Below, piece after piece: positions 45,885-53,967 of a stretch of DNA of 64,000 nt (its first letter is position 1; each line of letters opens with the position of its first letter). Both the position numbers and the translations under genes were made by a program. The notes beneath the pieces are model-generated. The model was not told the origin of the DNA, searched no databases, and saw only the letters and a program-made list of their open reading frames with translations. The stretch is from assembly GCF_003634215.1 (NCBI RefSeq), contig NZ_RBWX01000007.1:1835947-1899946 (forward strand), read 5' to 3'. The DNA is from Sphingosinicella microcystinivorans (GTDB lineage Bacteria; Pseudomonadota; Alphaproteobacteria; Sphingomonadales; Sphingomonadaceae).

Positions 45885-47966
45885 TCAGCCTTCCTGCATG
45901 TTCGCCGGCCGCGCCTCAGCAGCCGGCAGCTCGATCGTAAAGCAGCTCCCTACACCCGGTTCGCTCTCGACCAGGAGTTTGCCGCCCATGTCCCGTGTCA
46001 TTTCCCGCGCCTCGAACGCGCCTATACCAAACCCCCCGGATTTGGTCGACTTGAAGGGGGTGAAAAGCTCTTCACGAATGAAGTCGGCGCTCATGCCCCG
46101 GCCCCGGTCGCGCACACTCACGCGCACGATGTCACCCGGTTCGACCGCTATCGTCACCGGCGTTCCCGGTTCACTTGCATCGACTGCGTTCTGCACAAGA
46201 TGGGTCAGCACCTGCTCGAAACGCTCTGCGGTACCGTTCACCACGACATCCTGCGCGCAGCGATCGACTGTCACGCCGGGCCAAGAACGCCGGGCCGTAT
46301 TCGCGACCGCTTCCACAGCCGAGCAAACATCGAATGTGCCCCCGGAAGGTGCCGCCTGCACGCTTTGCTGCGAAAGCCGCGCCAGCAGGTCGTTCATCTT
46401 GGCGACCGAGCCTTGCAGCGTCGCAATCATATCCGCCCGGAACTCGGGGTTCTCCGCGTGGCGCTCTGCATTGCGCGCGACGAGGCTCAACTGACTCACG
46501 AGATTCTTGAGATCGTGCATGATGAAGGCGAAACGGCGATTGAACTCGTCGAACTTGCGTGATTCCGCGATCTTCGCGAGGGCCGCGGCCTCGGCGACGT
46601 AGCTCGCCGCCTGCCGTCCCACGGTGCGGAGAATGTCGAAATCCTCCCAGTTGAGCTCGCGCTGGGTAAGTGGCCGCTCGATGAGTATGAAGCCGATCGC
46701 CTCGTCGATATGAATGAGCGGCACGATCAGCCACGCCTGCGGATCTTCGACCAGCCATTGCGGCAGCTTCAGCGCCGTACTTTCGCGTCCGTCCCGGTGT
46801 TCCTCGATGTCGAGTACACGACCGCTCGCTTCAAAATGCGCCTTGAGACGGGCGGCACCTTCGATCCGTCCCGGCTGCAGGGTCCGATAGTTCCAGCGGG
46901 CAAGGTGCACGAAGCTGTCATCCTCCGCCCCGATGAACAGCGCGCCGCCCGGCGAATCCACGGGCTCGCAGGCTGCCTGAACGACGCGCATGTGAAGCTC
47001 GCCAAGTCCCGGCCCCGAGCTGGAGACGGTGTTCACGAACCGCAGCCATTCCTGCCGGTAGTCGTACTTGTAGGCGAAGAAATGCTTGTTGATCTGGACG
47101 CGCAGCCAAGCCCGCGCACGGCCTGAGAACAAGATGACCGCTGCGAGCACCGCCGCCGCGAAGATGAAGCTGATCTGGAGCAGCCGCCCCCAATCCCCGC
47201 CCACCAGTCGCAGGCCGTAGCCTGCGAGCGACATGAGCACCAGATAGAAGCCGATCGCGCCGAGCGACAGCGTATGGAACGCCGCCTGCCGCGAAACCTG
47301 CAGTTTCAGCCCGCGGTTGCGTGCTGCAGACAGGTAGATGAGCGGCACCACGAACGCATTCACGAGGCCGCGGACCTCCACGAGGTCCGGCCCCATCGCC
47401 GGGTCGAGAAGGAACAGCGTGTAAAGATTGAGGTCGTAAGCGAAGATTCCGGCAAGCGCGATGCAGAGTAGACGGATGCTCCAGCGGTTCGCGGGCGCGG
47501 AGTTCACGTAGACATTGTGGGTCAGCACCAACCCGCCGATAGCGACGGCAAGCCGCCCCATCGTATAGAAATACTGCAGCCACCCCGGCACGGCGGCGCC
47601 CTGCACAAGGCTCCAGACGTCACCTGCCAGTTGCAGCGCCACGACCGCGGCAAGTGCGACAAGTACGCTGCGGGAGGGGTTGTGCGCCGTATCCTGCCAA
47701 TTGCTGATAACGAGAACCGCTGCAAAACCGGCCCATGCCGCCGAACGTAACGTTTCAGCGATTGAGACAAGCACCGAATAGCCTGGGTCGAAGACCGGAA
47801 CGAGGACGACGAGGACCGCCCACACTGCCATCGCCAGTGACGCGCCAACCAGCCACAGGTCCGCGCGCGACTGCAGCCGGCGATAAATCAGCAGCCCGGC
47901 GAGCAGCAGATAGCCGATCGCCGCCACACTGTGGCTGAAGGCGCTGACATCGCTGTAGGGGGGCAC
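45885..47966 (-). CDS. prsK: XrtA/PEP-CTERM system histidine kinase PrsK
   Basis: A 693-residue sensor kinase. The N-terminal third has about eight membrane segments (SVAAIGYLLLAGLLIY ... GFYLVLMSLAGYGLRL). A GAF domain lies near 310-450. The phospho-acceptor region is FIMHDLKNLVSQLSL and the ATP part is RDRGRGMSADFIREELFTPF with GFGIGAFEAREM. The GTG at 47966 just after the glycosyltransferase stop is chosen; GTG at 48002 would overlap it. It acts with PrsR. Confidence 0.9.
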   Translation of the reverse strand: MPPYSDVSAFSHSVAAIGYLLLAGLLIYRRLQSRADLWLVGASLAMAVWAVLVVLVPVFDPGYSVLVSIAETLRSAAWAGFAAVLVISNWQDTAHNPSRSVLVALAAVVALQLAGDVWSLVQGAAVPGWLQYFYTMGRLAVAIGGLVLTHNVYVNSAPANRWSIRLLCIALAGIFAYDLNLYTLFLLDPAMGPDLVEVRGLVNAFVVPLIYLSAARNRGLKLQVSRQAAFHTLSLGAIGFYLVLMSLAGYGLRLVGGDWGRLLQISFIFAAAVLAAVILFSGRARAWLRVQINKHFFAYKYDYRQEWLRFVNTVSSSGPGLGELHMRVVQAACEPVDSPGGALFIGAEDDSFVHLARWNYRTLQPGRIEGAARLKAHFEASGRVLDIEEHRDGRESTALKLPQWLVEDPQAWLIVPLIHIDEAIGFILIERPLTQRELNWEDFDILRTVGRQAASYVAEAAALAKIAESRKFDEFNRRFAFIMHDLKNLVSQLSLVARNAERHAENPEFRADMIATLQGSVAKMNDLLARLSQQSVQAAPSGGTFDVCSAVEAVANTARRSWPGVTVDRCAQDVVVNGTAERFEQVLTHLVQNAVDASEPGTPVTIAVEPGDIVRVSVRDRGRGMSADFIREELFTPFKSTKSGGFGIGAFEAREMTRDMGGKLLVESEPGVGSCFTIELPAAEARPANMQEG

Positions 47967-47970
47967 GGCT

Positions 47971-49359
47971 CTAGCGTACCCCGTCCTGCCAGACGACGAC
48001 ACGAACGGTCTGGATCAGGATGAGCAGGTCGAGAAACAGGCTGTAGTTCTTGATGTAATACAGATCGTATTCGAGCTTGTGGCGCGCATCCATCACACTT
48101 GCGCCGTAGGGGTAGTTCAGCTGCGCCCATCCGGTGATGCCCGGTTTCACGATATGGCGTTCCCGGTAGTATGGGATTTCCGCGGCCAGTTCCTCCACGA
48201 ACACCGGCCTTTCCGGGCGCGGCCCCACGAAGCTCATGTCGCCGGTAAGCACATTGTAAATCTGCGGAATTTCGTCGATTCGGCTCGCTCGCAGGATACG
48301 GCCAACCGGCGTCACACGCGGATCGCCGGATTTTGCCCACTGCGCTTTCCCGTCCTTCTCGGCGTCCGCCACCATCGAACGGAACTTCACGACGTTGAAG
48401 GTTTTGCCGAACTGCCCCACCCGCTCCTGCCGGTAAAAGATGTCGCCCCGGCTGGTCAGCTTCACCGCGAGCGCCGCTACGATGAGGATGGGAGAGGCCA
48501 GCACGAGCAAGGCCAGGCTTGCCGTGATGTCAAACAGCCGCTTCAGCATGATGGAAAGCGGCTCAGCGCCCAGAAAGCCGTCCGAGTAGATCAGCCATGA
48601 GGGCGAGATCGAGCGCAGGTCGACGCGTCCCGTTTGCCGTTCGAGGAAACTGCTGATCTCCGAGACCGGAAAACCTGCCAGCTTCACCTCCAGCAGCTTT
48701 TCGCTCGGCGCCGCACCGCGCCGTTCATCGAGCGCCAGCACGACCTCATCGATGCGAAGCTGCTCACACAGATCGACAAGCGAAGGCACCGAATCGATGG
48801 GCATGGCGTTGTCGATTGCATTCCCGTTGTCGGTAAGGCGCACCACGCCCGCGGCGGTAAAATTCGAATCGGGCGCTTCGGCGGCGCGTGCAAGCCGTGC
48901 GCCGCGCTGGCCGGCACCGATGATCAGAACCCGAAAACGGAAGCTCTTCCACTTCACGATCCGCGACATGATGACCCGCCACGCGAAGATCACGACGAAC
49001 GTGAGCGCGATGGCATAGAGGACGACCGAACGCCAAAGATCGACATCCGGGAAGAAGAACAGGATCACCGAAATGGCCGTGATGCTTACCAACATGGCCA
49101 CGGCAAGCCGGCTCATCGCCATGCGCAGAGACCGGAAACAGTCCATCTGATAAGCGCCGATGCCGAGCATCACGAGGTACACGGTGAGCGCATACAGCGC
49201 GAATTGCGGCGCGCGCTCCACGATGCCGCCCGGGTCCATGTCGATCTGCTGCGTGCGGAAAAGCCACGCAGCCTGCGCCGAAAGATAGATCAGCACGATC
49301 TCGACAAGGCCGAGGATGAGCAACGGACGCGGAAGATAATGGTTAAAAAGTCGGATCAA
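47971..49359 (-). CDS. XrtA/PEP-CTERM system undecaprenyl-phosphate sugar transferase
   Basis: A 462-residue polyprenyl-phosphate hexose-1-phosphate transferase (TIGR03013-like). It has several N-terminal membrane segments (ILGLVEIVLIYLSAQ, YALTVYLVMLGIG, SVILFFFPDV), a Rossmann-like middle, and the bacterial sugar-transferase core (KRLFDITASLALLVLASPIL ... VKFRSM ... IDEIPQIYNVLTGDMSFVGPRPERP). It starts the lipid-linked repeat unit of the exopolysaccharide. It is the first gene of the block and is divergent from manC. Confidence 0.92.
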   Translation of the reverse strand: MIRLFNHYLPRPLLILGLVEIVLIYLSAQAAWLFRTQQIDMDPGGIVERAPQFALYALTVYLVMLGIGAYQMDCFRSLRMAMSRLAVAMLVSITAISVILFFFPDVDLWRSVVLYAIALTFVVIFAWRVIMSRIVKWKSFRFRVLIIGAGQRGARLARAAEAPDSNFTAAGVVRLTDNGNAIDNAMPIDSVPSLVDLCEQLRIDEVVLALDERRGAAPSEKLLEVKLAGFPVSEISSFLERQTGRVDLRSISPSWLIYSDGFLGAEPLSIMLKRLFDITASLALLVLASPILIVAALAVKLTSRGDIFYRQERVGQFGKTFNVVKFRSMVADAEKDGKAQWAKSGDPRVTPVGRILRASRIDEIPQIYNVLTGDMSFVGPRPERPVFVEELAAEIPYYRERHIVKPGITGWAQLNYPYGASVMDARHKLEYDLYYIKNYSLFLDLLILIQTVRVVVWQDGVR

Positions 49360-49535
49360 ACGCCGCCACCCCTGCTCATAGGCTTCAACTATCCCCCTGC
49401 TTTGCCGACAGTTTACAATAGCTTGCTAGGCATACGCCAGCGACGGATTTATGGCGCCGATGCGCCGGACCGAGTTCGGCACCGCTTGTGGATGCCTTAA
49501 CCCGAACCTAAGGGCTGTGCAGGTAGAGCAAGGCG

Positions 49536-50606
49536 GTGAACAAAGTGCAAACCACGCCCGTTATCCTTTCCGGAGGTGCAGGAACCCGCCTGTGGCCGCT
49601 GTCGCGCAATGCGACGCCAAAGCAGCTGCTGCGGCTTCTTGGTTCTGAAACGCTGATCCAGTCGGCAGCGCGGCGCGCACCTGCTGAAAATGGCTTCAAA
49701 GCGCCGCTGATCGTCGCCGGGGAGGCGCATCTCGCCGAGATCGAGGCGCAACTCGCCGAGATCGGCGTCGCCCCGCACGCAATTGTTCTGGAGCCTGCGG
49801 GTCGGAACACGGCGCCCGCTGTGGCGCTTGCAGCGGTCATGCTTCCAGAGGATGAGCTTATGCTCGTCATGCCTTCCGACCACATCATTAATGATGTCGA
49901 GGCCTTTCGCGCTGCGATCGCGTGCGCTGAGCCCCTCGCGAAAGAAGGCTGGCTCGTCACCTTCGGCATCACGCCCGATCGCCCCGAAACCGGCTATGGC
50001 TACATCGAAACCGCCGAATCCATAGCGGACGGCGTGCATCGCGTTGCGCGTTTCGTCGAAAAACCGCCGCTGGAAACAGCGAAGGCCTATCTCGAAACCG
50101 GTCGTTTCTGCTGGAACGCCGGAATCTTCCTGCTTCGCGCGGGCAGCTTCCTTGCCGAGCTGCGCCGCCATGCGCCGGGCATCGAGGCGGCGGTGCGCCA
50201 GTCGGTAGCGGGAGCCACCACGGAGGGCGCAGTCCTGCGTCCTGACCGCGAAAGCTTCCTCGCCTCTCCATCAGACAGCATCGATTATGCCGTGATGGAG
50301 AAAGCCGAGCGCGTAGCCGTCGTTCCCGTAGAGATGGGCTGGTCGGATATCGGCGCCTTCAACACGCTCCTCGAACAGCTTCCCCGAGATGAGGGCGGCA
50401 ATGCCGTAGGCGGCGACGTCATCGCGCTCGACACAGACGATTGCCTTATCCGCAGCGAAGGCCCGCTTGTCGCTGCCATCGGTGTCTCGAACATCACCAT
50501 CATCGCCACGGGCGACGCCGTGCTCGTCGTCGCAAACGACCGTGCACAGGACGTGAAACGCATCATCGACACGTTAAAGGCGAATGGCCGTCACAACATG
50601 AGTTGA
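49536..50606 (+). CDS. manC: mannose-1-phosphate guanylyltransferase
   Basis: A 356-residue nucleotidyltransferase making GDP-mannose for exopolysaccharide. The signature is VILSGGAGTRLWPLSRNATPKQLL, with later blocks EPAGRNTAPAVALAA, VMPSDHIIND and VEKPP. It has only the GTP-transfer domain; the isomerase domain of bifunctional ManC/AlgA enzymes is absent. It starts at GTG 49536 or GTG 49545. It is divergent from the PEP-CTERM block and probably serves it. Confidence 0.92.
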   Translation: MNKVQTTPVILSGGAGTRLWPLSRNATPKQLLRLLGSETLIQSAARRAPAENGFKAPLIVAGEAHLAEIEAQLAEIGVAPHAIVLEPAGRNTAPAVALAAVMLPEDELMLVMPSDHIINDVEAFRAAIACAEPLAKEGWLVTFGITPDRPETGYGYIETAESIADGVHRVARFVEKPPLETAKAYLETGRFCWNAGIFLLRAGSFLAELRRHAPGIEAAVRQSVAGATTEGAVLRPDRESFLASPSDSIDYAVMEKAERVAVVPVEMGWSDIGAFNTLLEQLPRDEGGNAVGGDVIALDTDDCLIRSEGPLVAAIGVSNITIIATGDAVLVVANDRAQDVKRIIDTLKANGRHNMS

Positions 50607-50644
50607 ACGCGGCGAACGGCTTCGCTATAGCCGCGCCTTCGGCT

Positions 50645-50736
50645 GGAGACGTGGGTGAGCGGCTGAAACCAGCGGTTTGCTAAACCGCCGTACGGGGTAA
50701 CCCGTACCGAGGGTTCGAATCCCTCCGTCTCCGCCA
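50645..50736 (+). tRNA. tRNA-Ser (GCT)
   Basis: A 92-nt class II tRNA with a long variable arm (TACGGGGTAACCCGTA). The acceptor arm GGAGACG pairs with CGTCTCC and CCA is encoded. The anticodon loop contains GCT between TTT and AAA. Its 3' end is the attachment site of the element that follows. Confidence 0.95.
50711..50736 (+). other. putative left attachment site (attL core) in tRNA-Ser 3' end
   Basis: The T arm and acceptor 3' half of tRNA-Ser lie 166 bases before the start of a P4-type integrase, the standard arrangement for integrative elements. A second copy of this 26-base segment is expected at the other end, but none is seen in the window. Confidence 0.6.
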
Positions 50737-50902
50737 CCGGCCCCTTCGCAGGGGTTCGTATCAGTCCACCGAGATTGACGTTTTTCCCGGAAAACCGACG
50801 CTTTGCGGTCCGGCTCGTCCACAGCCGTTCGTAAGCCTCCGCCGTTCGGCGTGGCTCGGCGGCGTGGTCCCGGTTCTGGAAAACGTGGTCCCGGAGACGA
50901 AC

Positions 50903-52243
50903 ATGTTGAACGATGCAAAAATCCGCGCTGCGAAGGAGCGCGACAAGCCCTACAAGCTGACTGACAGCCACAGGCTCTATCTCTTGGTGAAGCCGAACGG
51001 CTCGAAGCTCTGGAAATGGAGCTATGCCTACGACGGCAAGCAGAAGACGATGCACTTCGGTATCTACCCGTTGGTCAGCATCGCCGATGCCCGCGCCAAG
51101 CGCAACGAAGCGCGGGCGCAGCTCGTCGAGGGCCGCGATCCCGCTGTGGTCAAGAAGCTCAAGGTTGAGGCCAACATCGAAGCGGGCCGCAACACGTTCG
51201 AGCGCGTCGCGCGCGAGTGGCATGAAATCTACAAGCCACAGTGGGCGGCGGTCCACGCCGATGATGTGCTTCGCAGCCTCGAACGCGATACCTTCCCGAG
51301 CATCGGCGCCTTGCCGGTTTCGGAGCTGACGGCGCCGAAGGTTTACGAGCTTCTCAAAGCCATCGAGGACCGCGGTTCGATCGAAACCGCCAAGCGCGTG
51401 CGCCAGCGAATCTCCGCGGTGTTCGTCTATGCCATCGCGAAGGGCATGGCCCAGGCCGATCCCGCCGAGAAGCTTGGTGCCGCCTTGAAGCCGCTGCGGC
51501 GGGGGCGGCAGCCCGCCATCACCGACCTTGCGCGGCTCAGCAAGATGATCGCCGATGCCGAGGAAGACTATGCCCGGCCGATCACCCGCCTTGCCTTGCG
51601 CTTCCTCGCGCTTACCGTCGTCCGGCCGAGCGAGCTGCGCGGCGCGCGATGGGACGAGTTCGAGGAATTGAACGGCCCCAAGCCGCTATGGCGGATTCCC
51701 GCCTCGCGGATGAAGGGCGACCTCGACCGCAAGGAGGAAATCGACGGTGACCATCTCGTTCCCTTGCCGCCGCAATGCCTCGCCGTGCTGCGGGCGCTAT
51801 GGCCGCTCACCGGAAACGGCGACCTGCTGTTCCCCGGCAACCGGCACACCCATCGACCCATGAGCGAGAACGCCCTCGGCTATCTGCTCAACCGGGCCGG
51901 CTACCACGGCCATCATGTGCCGCATGGGTTCCGCGCAGCTTTCTCGACGATCATGAACGAGTGGTCCGAGCGGGAGGGCAAGGAGCATGATCGCAAGATC
52001 ATCGACCTGATGCTCGCCCATGTTCCCAAAGAGAAGGTCGAAGGCGCCTATAACCGCGCGGCCTACATGCCGCGTCGGCGCGAGCTGGCGAAGGCGTGGG
52101 CCGATATGCTGACCAAAGACCTGCCGGCCCCGCTCGCGCTTGTCGAGCGGCCGTCGAAGGTGACGAGCGACCATTCGCGGCGGCGCGTGCCGGAGCCCGT
52201 CTCGACGGACTTCCGATTTCCAGCGCTGCGAAGGGCGGCCTAA
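50903..52243 (+). CDS. P4-type tyrosine recombinase / integrase
   Basis: A 446-residue integrase. The N-terminal part is the DUF4102/arm-binding type (YKLTDSHRLYLLVKPNGSKLWKWSYAYDGKQKTMHFGIYPLVS). The catalytic domain has Arg in TVVRPSELRGARWDEF, HxxR in HGFRAAFSTI and the nucleophilic Tyr region GAYNRAAYMPRR. The ATG at 50903 has GGAGACG in front; the frame is open upstream to 50864. It is adjacent to tRNA-Ser, so it most likely integrates the element there. A hairpin follows its stop. Confidence 0.93.
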   Translation: MLNDAKIRAAKERDKPYKLTDSHRLYLLVKPNGSKLWKWSYAYDGKQKTMHFGIYPLVSIADARAKRNEARAQLVEGRDPAVVKKLKVEANIEAGRNTFERVAREWHEIYKPQWAAVHADDVLRSLERDTFPSIGALPVSELTAPKVYELLKAIEDRGSIETAKRVRQRISAVFVYAIAKGMAQADPAEKLGAALKPLRRGRQPAITDLARLSKMIADAEEDYARPITRLALRFLALTVVRPSELRGARWDEFEELNGPKPLWRIPASRMKGDLDRKEEIDGDHLVPLPPQCLAVLRALWPLTGNGDLLFPGNRHTHRPMSENALGYLLNRAGYHGHHVPHGFRAAFSTIMNEWSEREGKEHDRKIIDLMLAHVPKEKVEGAYNRAAYMPRRRELAKAWADMLTKDLPAPLALVERPSKVTSDHSRRRVPEPVSTDFRFPALRRAA

Positions 52244-52273
52244 CGTCCCGACAGCAACAGAGCAGTATCAACC

Positions 52274-52306
52274 AAGCCAGCCCCTCGCCCCGCGAGGAGC
52301 TGGCTT
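52274..52306 (+). terminator. GC-rich hairpin after the integrase
   Basis: AAGCCAGC and GCTGGCTT form the outer stem and CCTCG and CGAGG the inner one, around a 5-base loop. There is no T-run after it, so it is a possible factor-dependent terminator or processing signal 31 bases after the integrase stop. Confidence 0.4.
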
Positions 52307-52422
52307 AGTGAACTGACGTGATTCCTTATAGTTAATCCAACGGATTTTCTCGCCGAGCGCATCGTTAGTCCTGACAGGGGTAAGCAGGATCAGAAAAATG
52401 CGCCCCTCGATCAACAGTATTA

Positions 52423-52442
52423 CTGTAGGAAATAGTCCACAG
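52423..52442. promoter_or_regulatory. operator-like repeat upstream of luxR (copy 1)
   Basis: A 20-base sequence, CTGT-A-GGAAATAGTCCACAG, with outer dyad CTGT/ACAG. The same sequence with one change (A to C) occurs at 55963-55982 in front of the XRE gene, so it is probably a common binding site. It overlaps a 13-bp palindrome (52414-52426, ACAGTA-T-TACTGT). It lies 120 bases upstream of the luxR start. Confidence 0.7.
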
Positions 52443-52515
52443 TCCATTTCGATACTTGTTGTCGAATCTTGCGGCTTCGTCCGCCCGTTGATCCCGCCCA
52501 ACCGGCCGCACGACC

Positions 52516-52536
52516 CCCGGTGATATGTGCGCGGCT
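52516..52536 (+). promoter_or_regulatory. repeat upstream of luxR start (promoter-like, copy 1)
   Basis: CCCGGTGAT followed by a 2-base gap, GTGCG and GGCT, 26 bases before the luxR start. A close copy lies at 53311-53331, 23 bases before the luxI start. Such matching position suggests a shared promoter or activator site. Confidence 0.45.
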
Positions 52537-52562
52537 GCCTTATACGGTTGCCGCGCCTGATT

Positions 52563-53294
52563 GTGGATTTTCGCGATGTCGTTTCGGCCGTGGAGGATTG
52601 GGCAACGCTGTGGACGACGACCGAAGATGCCGGACGCGAACTCGGGTTCGAGCTGCTCGCGGCGTTGCATAGCCGCAGCCTGATACGGCGATCGGCCCGC
52701 TATATCCGCCACGACAACTACCCGATGGGATGGGACCGGCGGCTTGTCGCGCGCGGGCAGAAGATCATCGATCCGATTCTGAACCTCTCGCGCCGCCACG
52801 TCAGCGGCTTCCTGTGGGCGGACGCGCTCGCCAGGGCGCGGCTGACCAATGTCGAACGCATCATTCTCGACGACGGGCAGCGCCACGGCATCCGGCAAGG
52901 TTACACCGTTCCCACCAACATACCCGGCGAGCCCGAAGGCTCGATCAGCTTTGCAACCCGCTCGACGCGCAGAATCGGTCAGGAGCGCCAGTTTATCGCC
53001 GACGCGATCGGGCGGCTCGCCTTCGATGCGGCGCGGCGTCTTATCGGGCTCACCACGCTTCCCGACCCGGTGCCGCATATCAACGACCGTGAGCGCGAGT
53101 GCATTTACTGGATCGCCCACGGCAAGGACGATCGCGACATTGCTGTCATTCTCGGCATCGGCCTCGAGACCGTTCGCACCAACGTCAAGTCCGCGTTCCG
53201 CAAGCTCGGCGTCATCAAGCGCGGGCAGCTCGTCTATGAAGCGGTGCGCCTGGGATTGATCGACGAAGCGCCGTCTATTCCCCCATACGGGTGA
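52563..53294 (+). CDS. LuxR-type quorum-sensing regulator (TraR-like)
   Basis: A 243-residue regulator. Residues 1 to about 160 form the autoinducer-binding domain (LGFELLAALHSRSLIR ... RHGIRQGYTVPTN), and the end is a LuxR HTH (NDRERECIYWIAHGKDDRDIAVILGIGLETVRTNVKSAFRKLG). GTG at 52563 is preferred because a repeated upstream element sits at the same distance as in luxI; GTG at 52527 is the alternative. It is followed by luxI after 60 bases. In related elements such proteins switch on excision and transfer. Confidence 0.85.
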   Translation: MDFRDVVSAVEDWATLWTTTEDAGRELGFELLAALHSRSLIRRSARYIRHDNYPMGWDRRLVARGQKIIDPILNLSRRHVSGFLWADALARARLTNVERIILDDGQRHGIRQGYTVPTNIPGEPEGSISFATRSTRRIGQERQFIADAIGRLAFDAARRLIGLTTLPDPVPHINDRERECIYWIAHGKDDRDIAVILGIGLETVRTNVKSAFRKLGVIKRGQLVYEAVRLGLIDEAPSIPPYG

Positions 53295-53310
53295 ACAGAC
53301 TTCGCCGCGT

Positions 53311-53331
53311 CCCGGTGATTTTTGTGCGGCT
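53311..53331 (+). promoter_or_regulatory. repeat upstream of luxI start (promoter-like, copy 2)
   Basis: CCCGGTGAT, then a 4-base gap, GTGC and GGCT. It is a close match to 52516-52536 with slightly different spacing, and it lies 23 bases before the luxI ATG. Confidence 0.45.
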
Positions 53332-53354
53332 CCACGTTCCGAGGGAGCCGAACC

Positions 53355-53957
53355 ATGATCCGCATTTCGCGAGGCTATTGCCTCACCCGTCCGCTCGACG
53401 CCACGATGTTCGAGGACCGTCGCCGGCTGTTCATCGAGCTGATGCGCTGGAACCTGCCCGTCGTTTCCGGCCGCTACGAAATCGACCAATTCGATGGCGA
53501 CCACGCCGTCTATATCGCCGAGTGCGACGCGCGCGGGCGGCATCGCGGGTCGATGCGCCTGCTGCCCGCCGACCGGCCGTGCCTGCTCGCTGCGCTGTTC
53601 GCCGAGCTGGTGGACGGCACGCTTCCGCACGGCGGCGACGCCTTCGAGATCACGCGCCTTTGCCTGCCGGCGCATTACCGCGCGGCCGAGCGGCTGGCGA
53701 TCCGCAACCGCCTGATTACCGCGATGGTCGATCACGCGCTCGCCGCCGACATCAAGACGCTGTTCGGCCTGGTGCGTCCGCGCTTCCGCGAGGCGATCCT
53801 TGCAATGGGCTGGGAGGCCGCACCCCTCGGTCCGGTCCGCGCGATCGGCGGCATGTCGCTCGGCGCCTTCCGCATCGCGATCGACGCCGACACGCCCGCG
53901 CGCCTCGCGCGCACCGGCATCTATGCGGCGGGCGCAACGCTCGCCGCTGCGGCGTGA
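53355..53957 (+). CDS. acyl-homoserine-lactone synthase (LuxI/TraI family)
   Basis: A 200-residue autoinducer synthase that joins S-adenosylmethionine with an acyl carrier. The invariant residues are in place: Arg24, Phe26 and Trp32 (RRRLFIELMRWN), Asp44 and Asp47 (EIDQFDGD), Arg68 (GSMRL), and Glu98 with Arg101 (FEITRL). The ATG at 53355 follows GGGAG at a good distance. It is followed 10 bases later by the dioxygenase gene, so the two are co-expressed. Confidence 0.9.
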   Translation: MIRISRGYCLTRPLDATMFEDRRRLFIELMRWNLPVVSGRYEIDQFDGDHAVYIAECDARGRHRGSMRLLPADRPCLLAALFAELVDGTLPHGGDAFEITRLCLPAHYRAAERLAIRNRLITAMVDHALAADIKTLFGLVRPRFREAILAMGWEAAPLGPVRAIGGMSLGAFRIAIDADTPARLARTGIYAAGATLAAAA

Positions 53958-53967
53958 GGATCGGGCC

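Noticed and set aside
52423..52442. Calling the 20-bp repeat a standard lux/tra box
   Set aside because: Lux-type boxes have CTG and CAG 10 to 12 bases apart; here they are 14 apart, and the second copy is before the XRE gene, so a repressor operator fits better.
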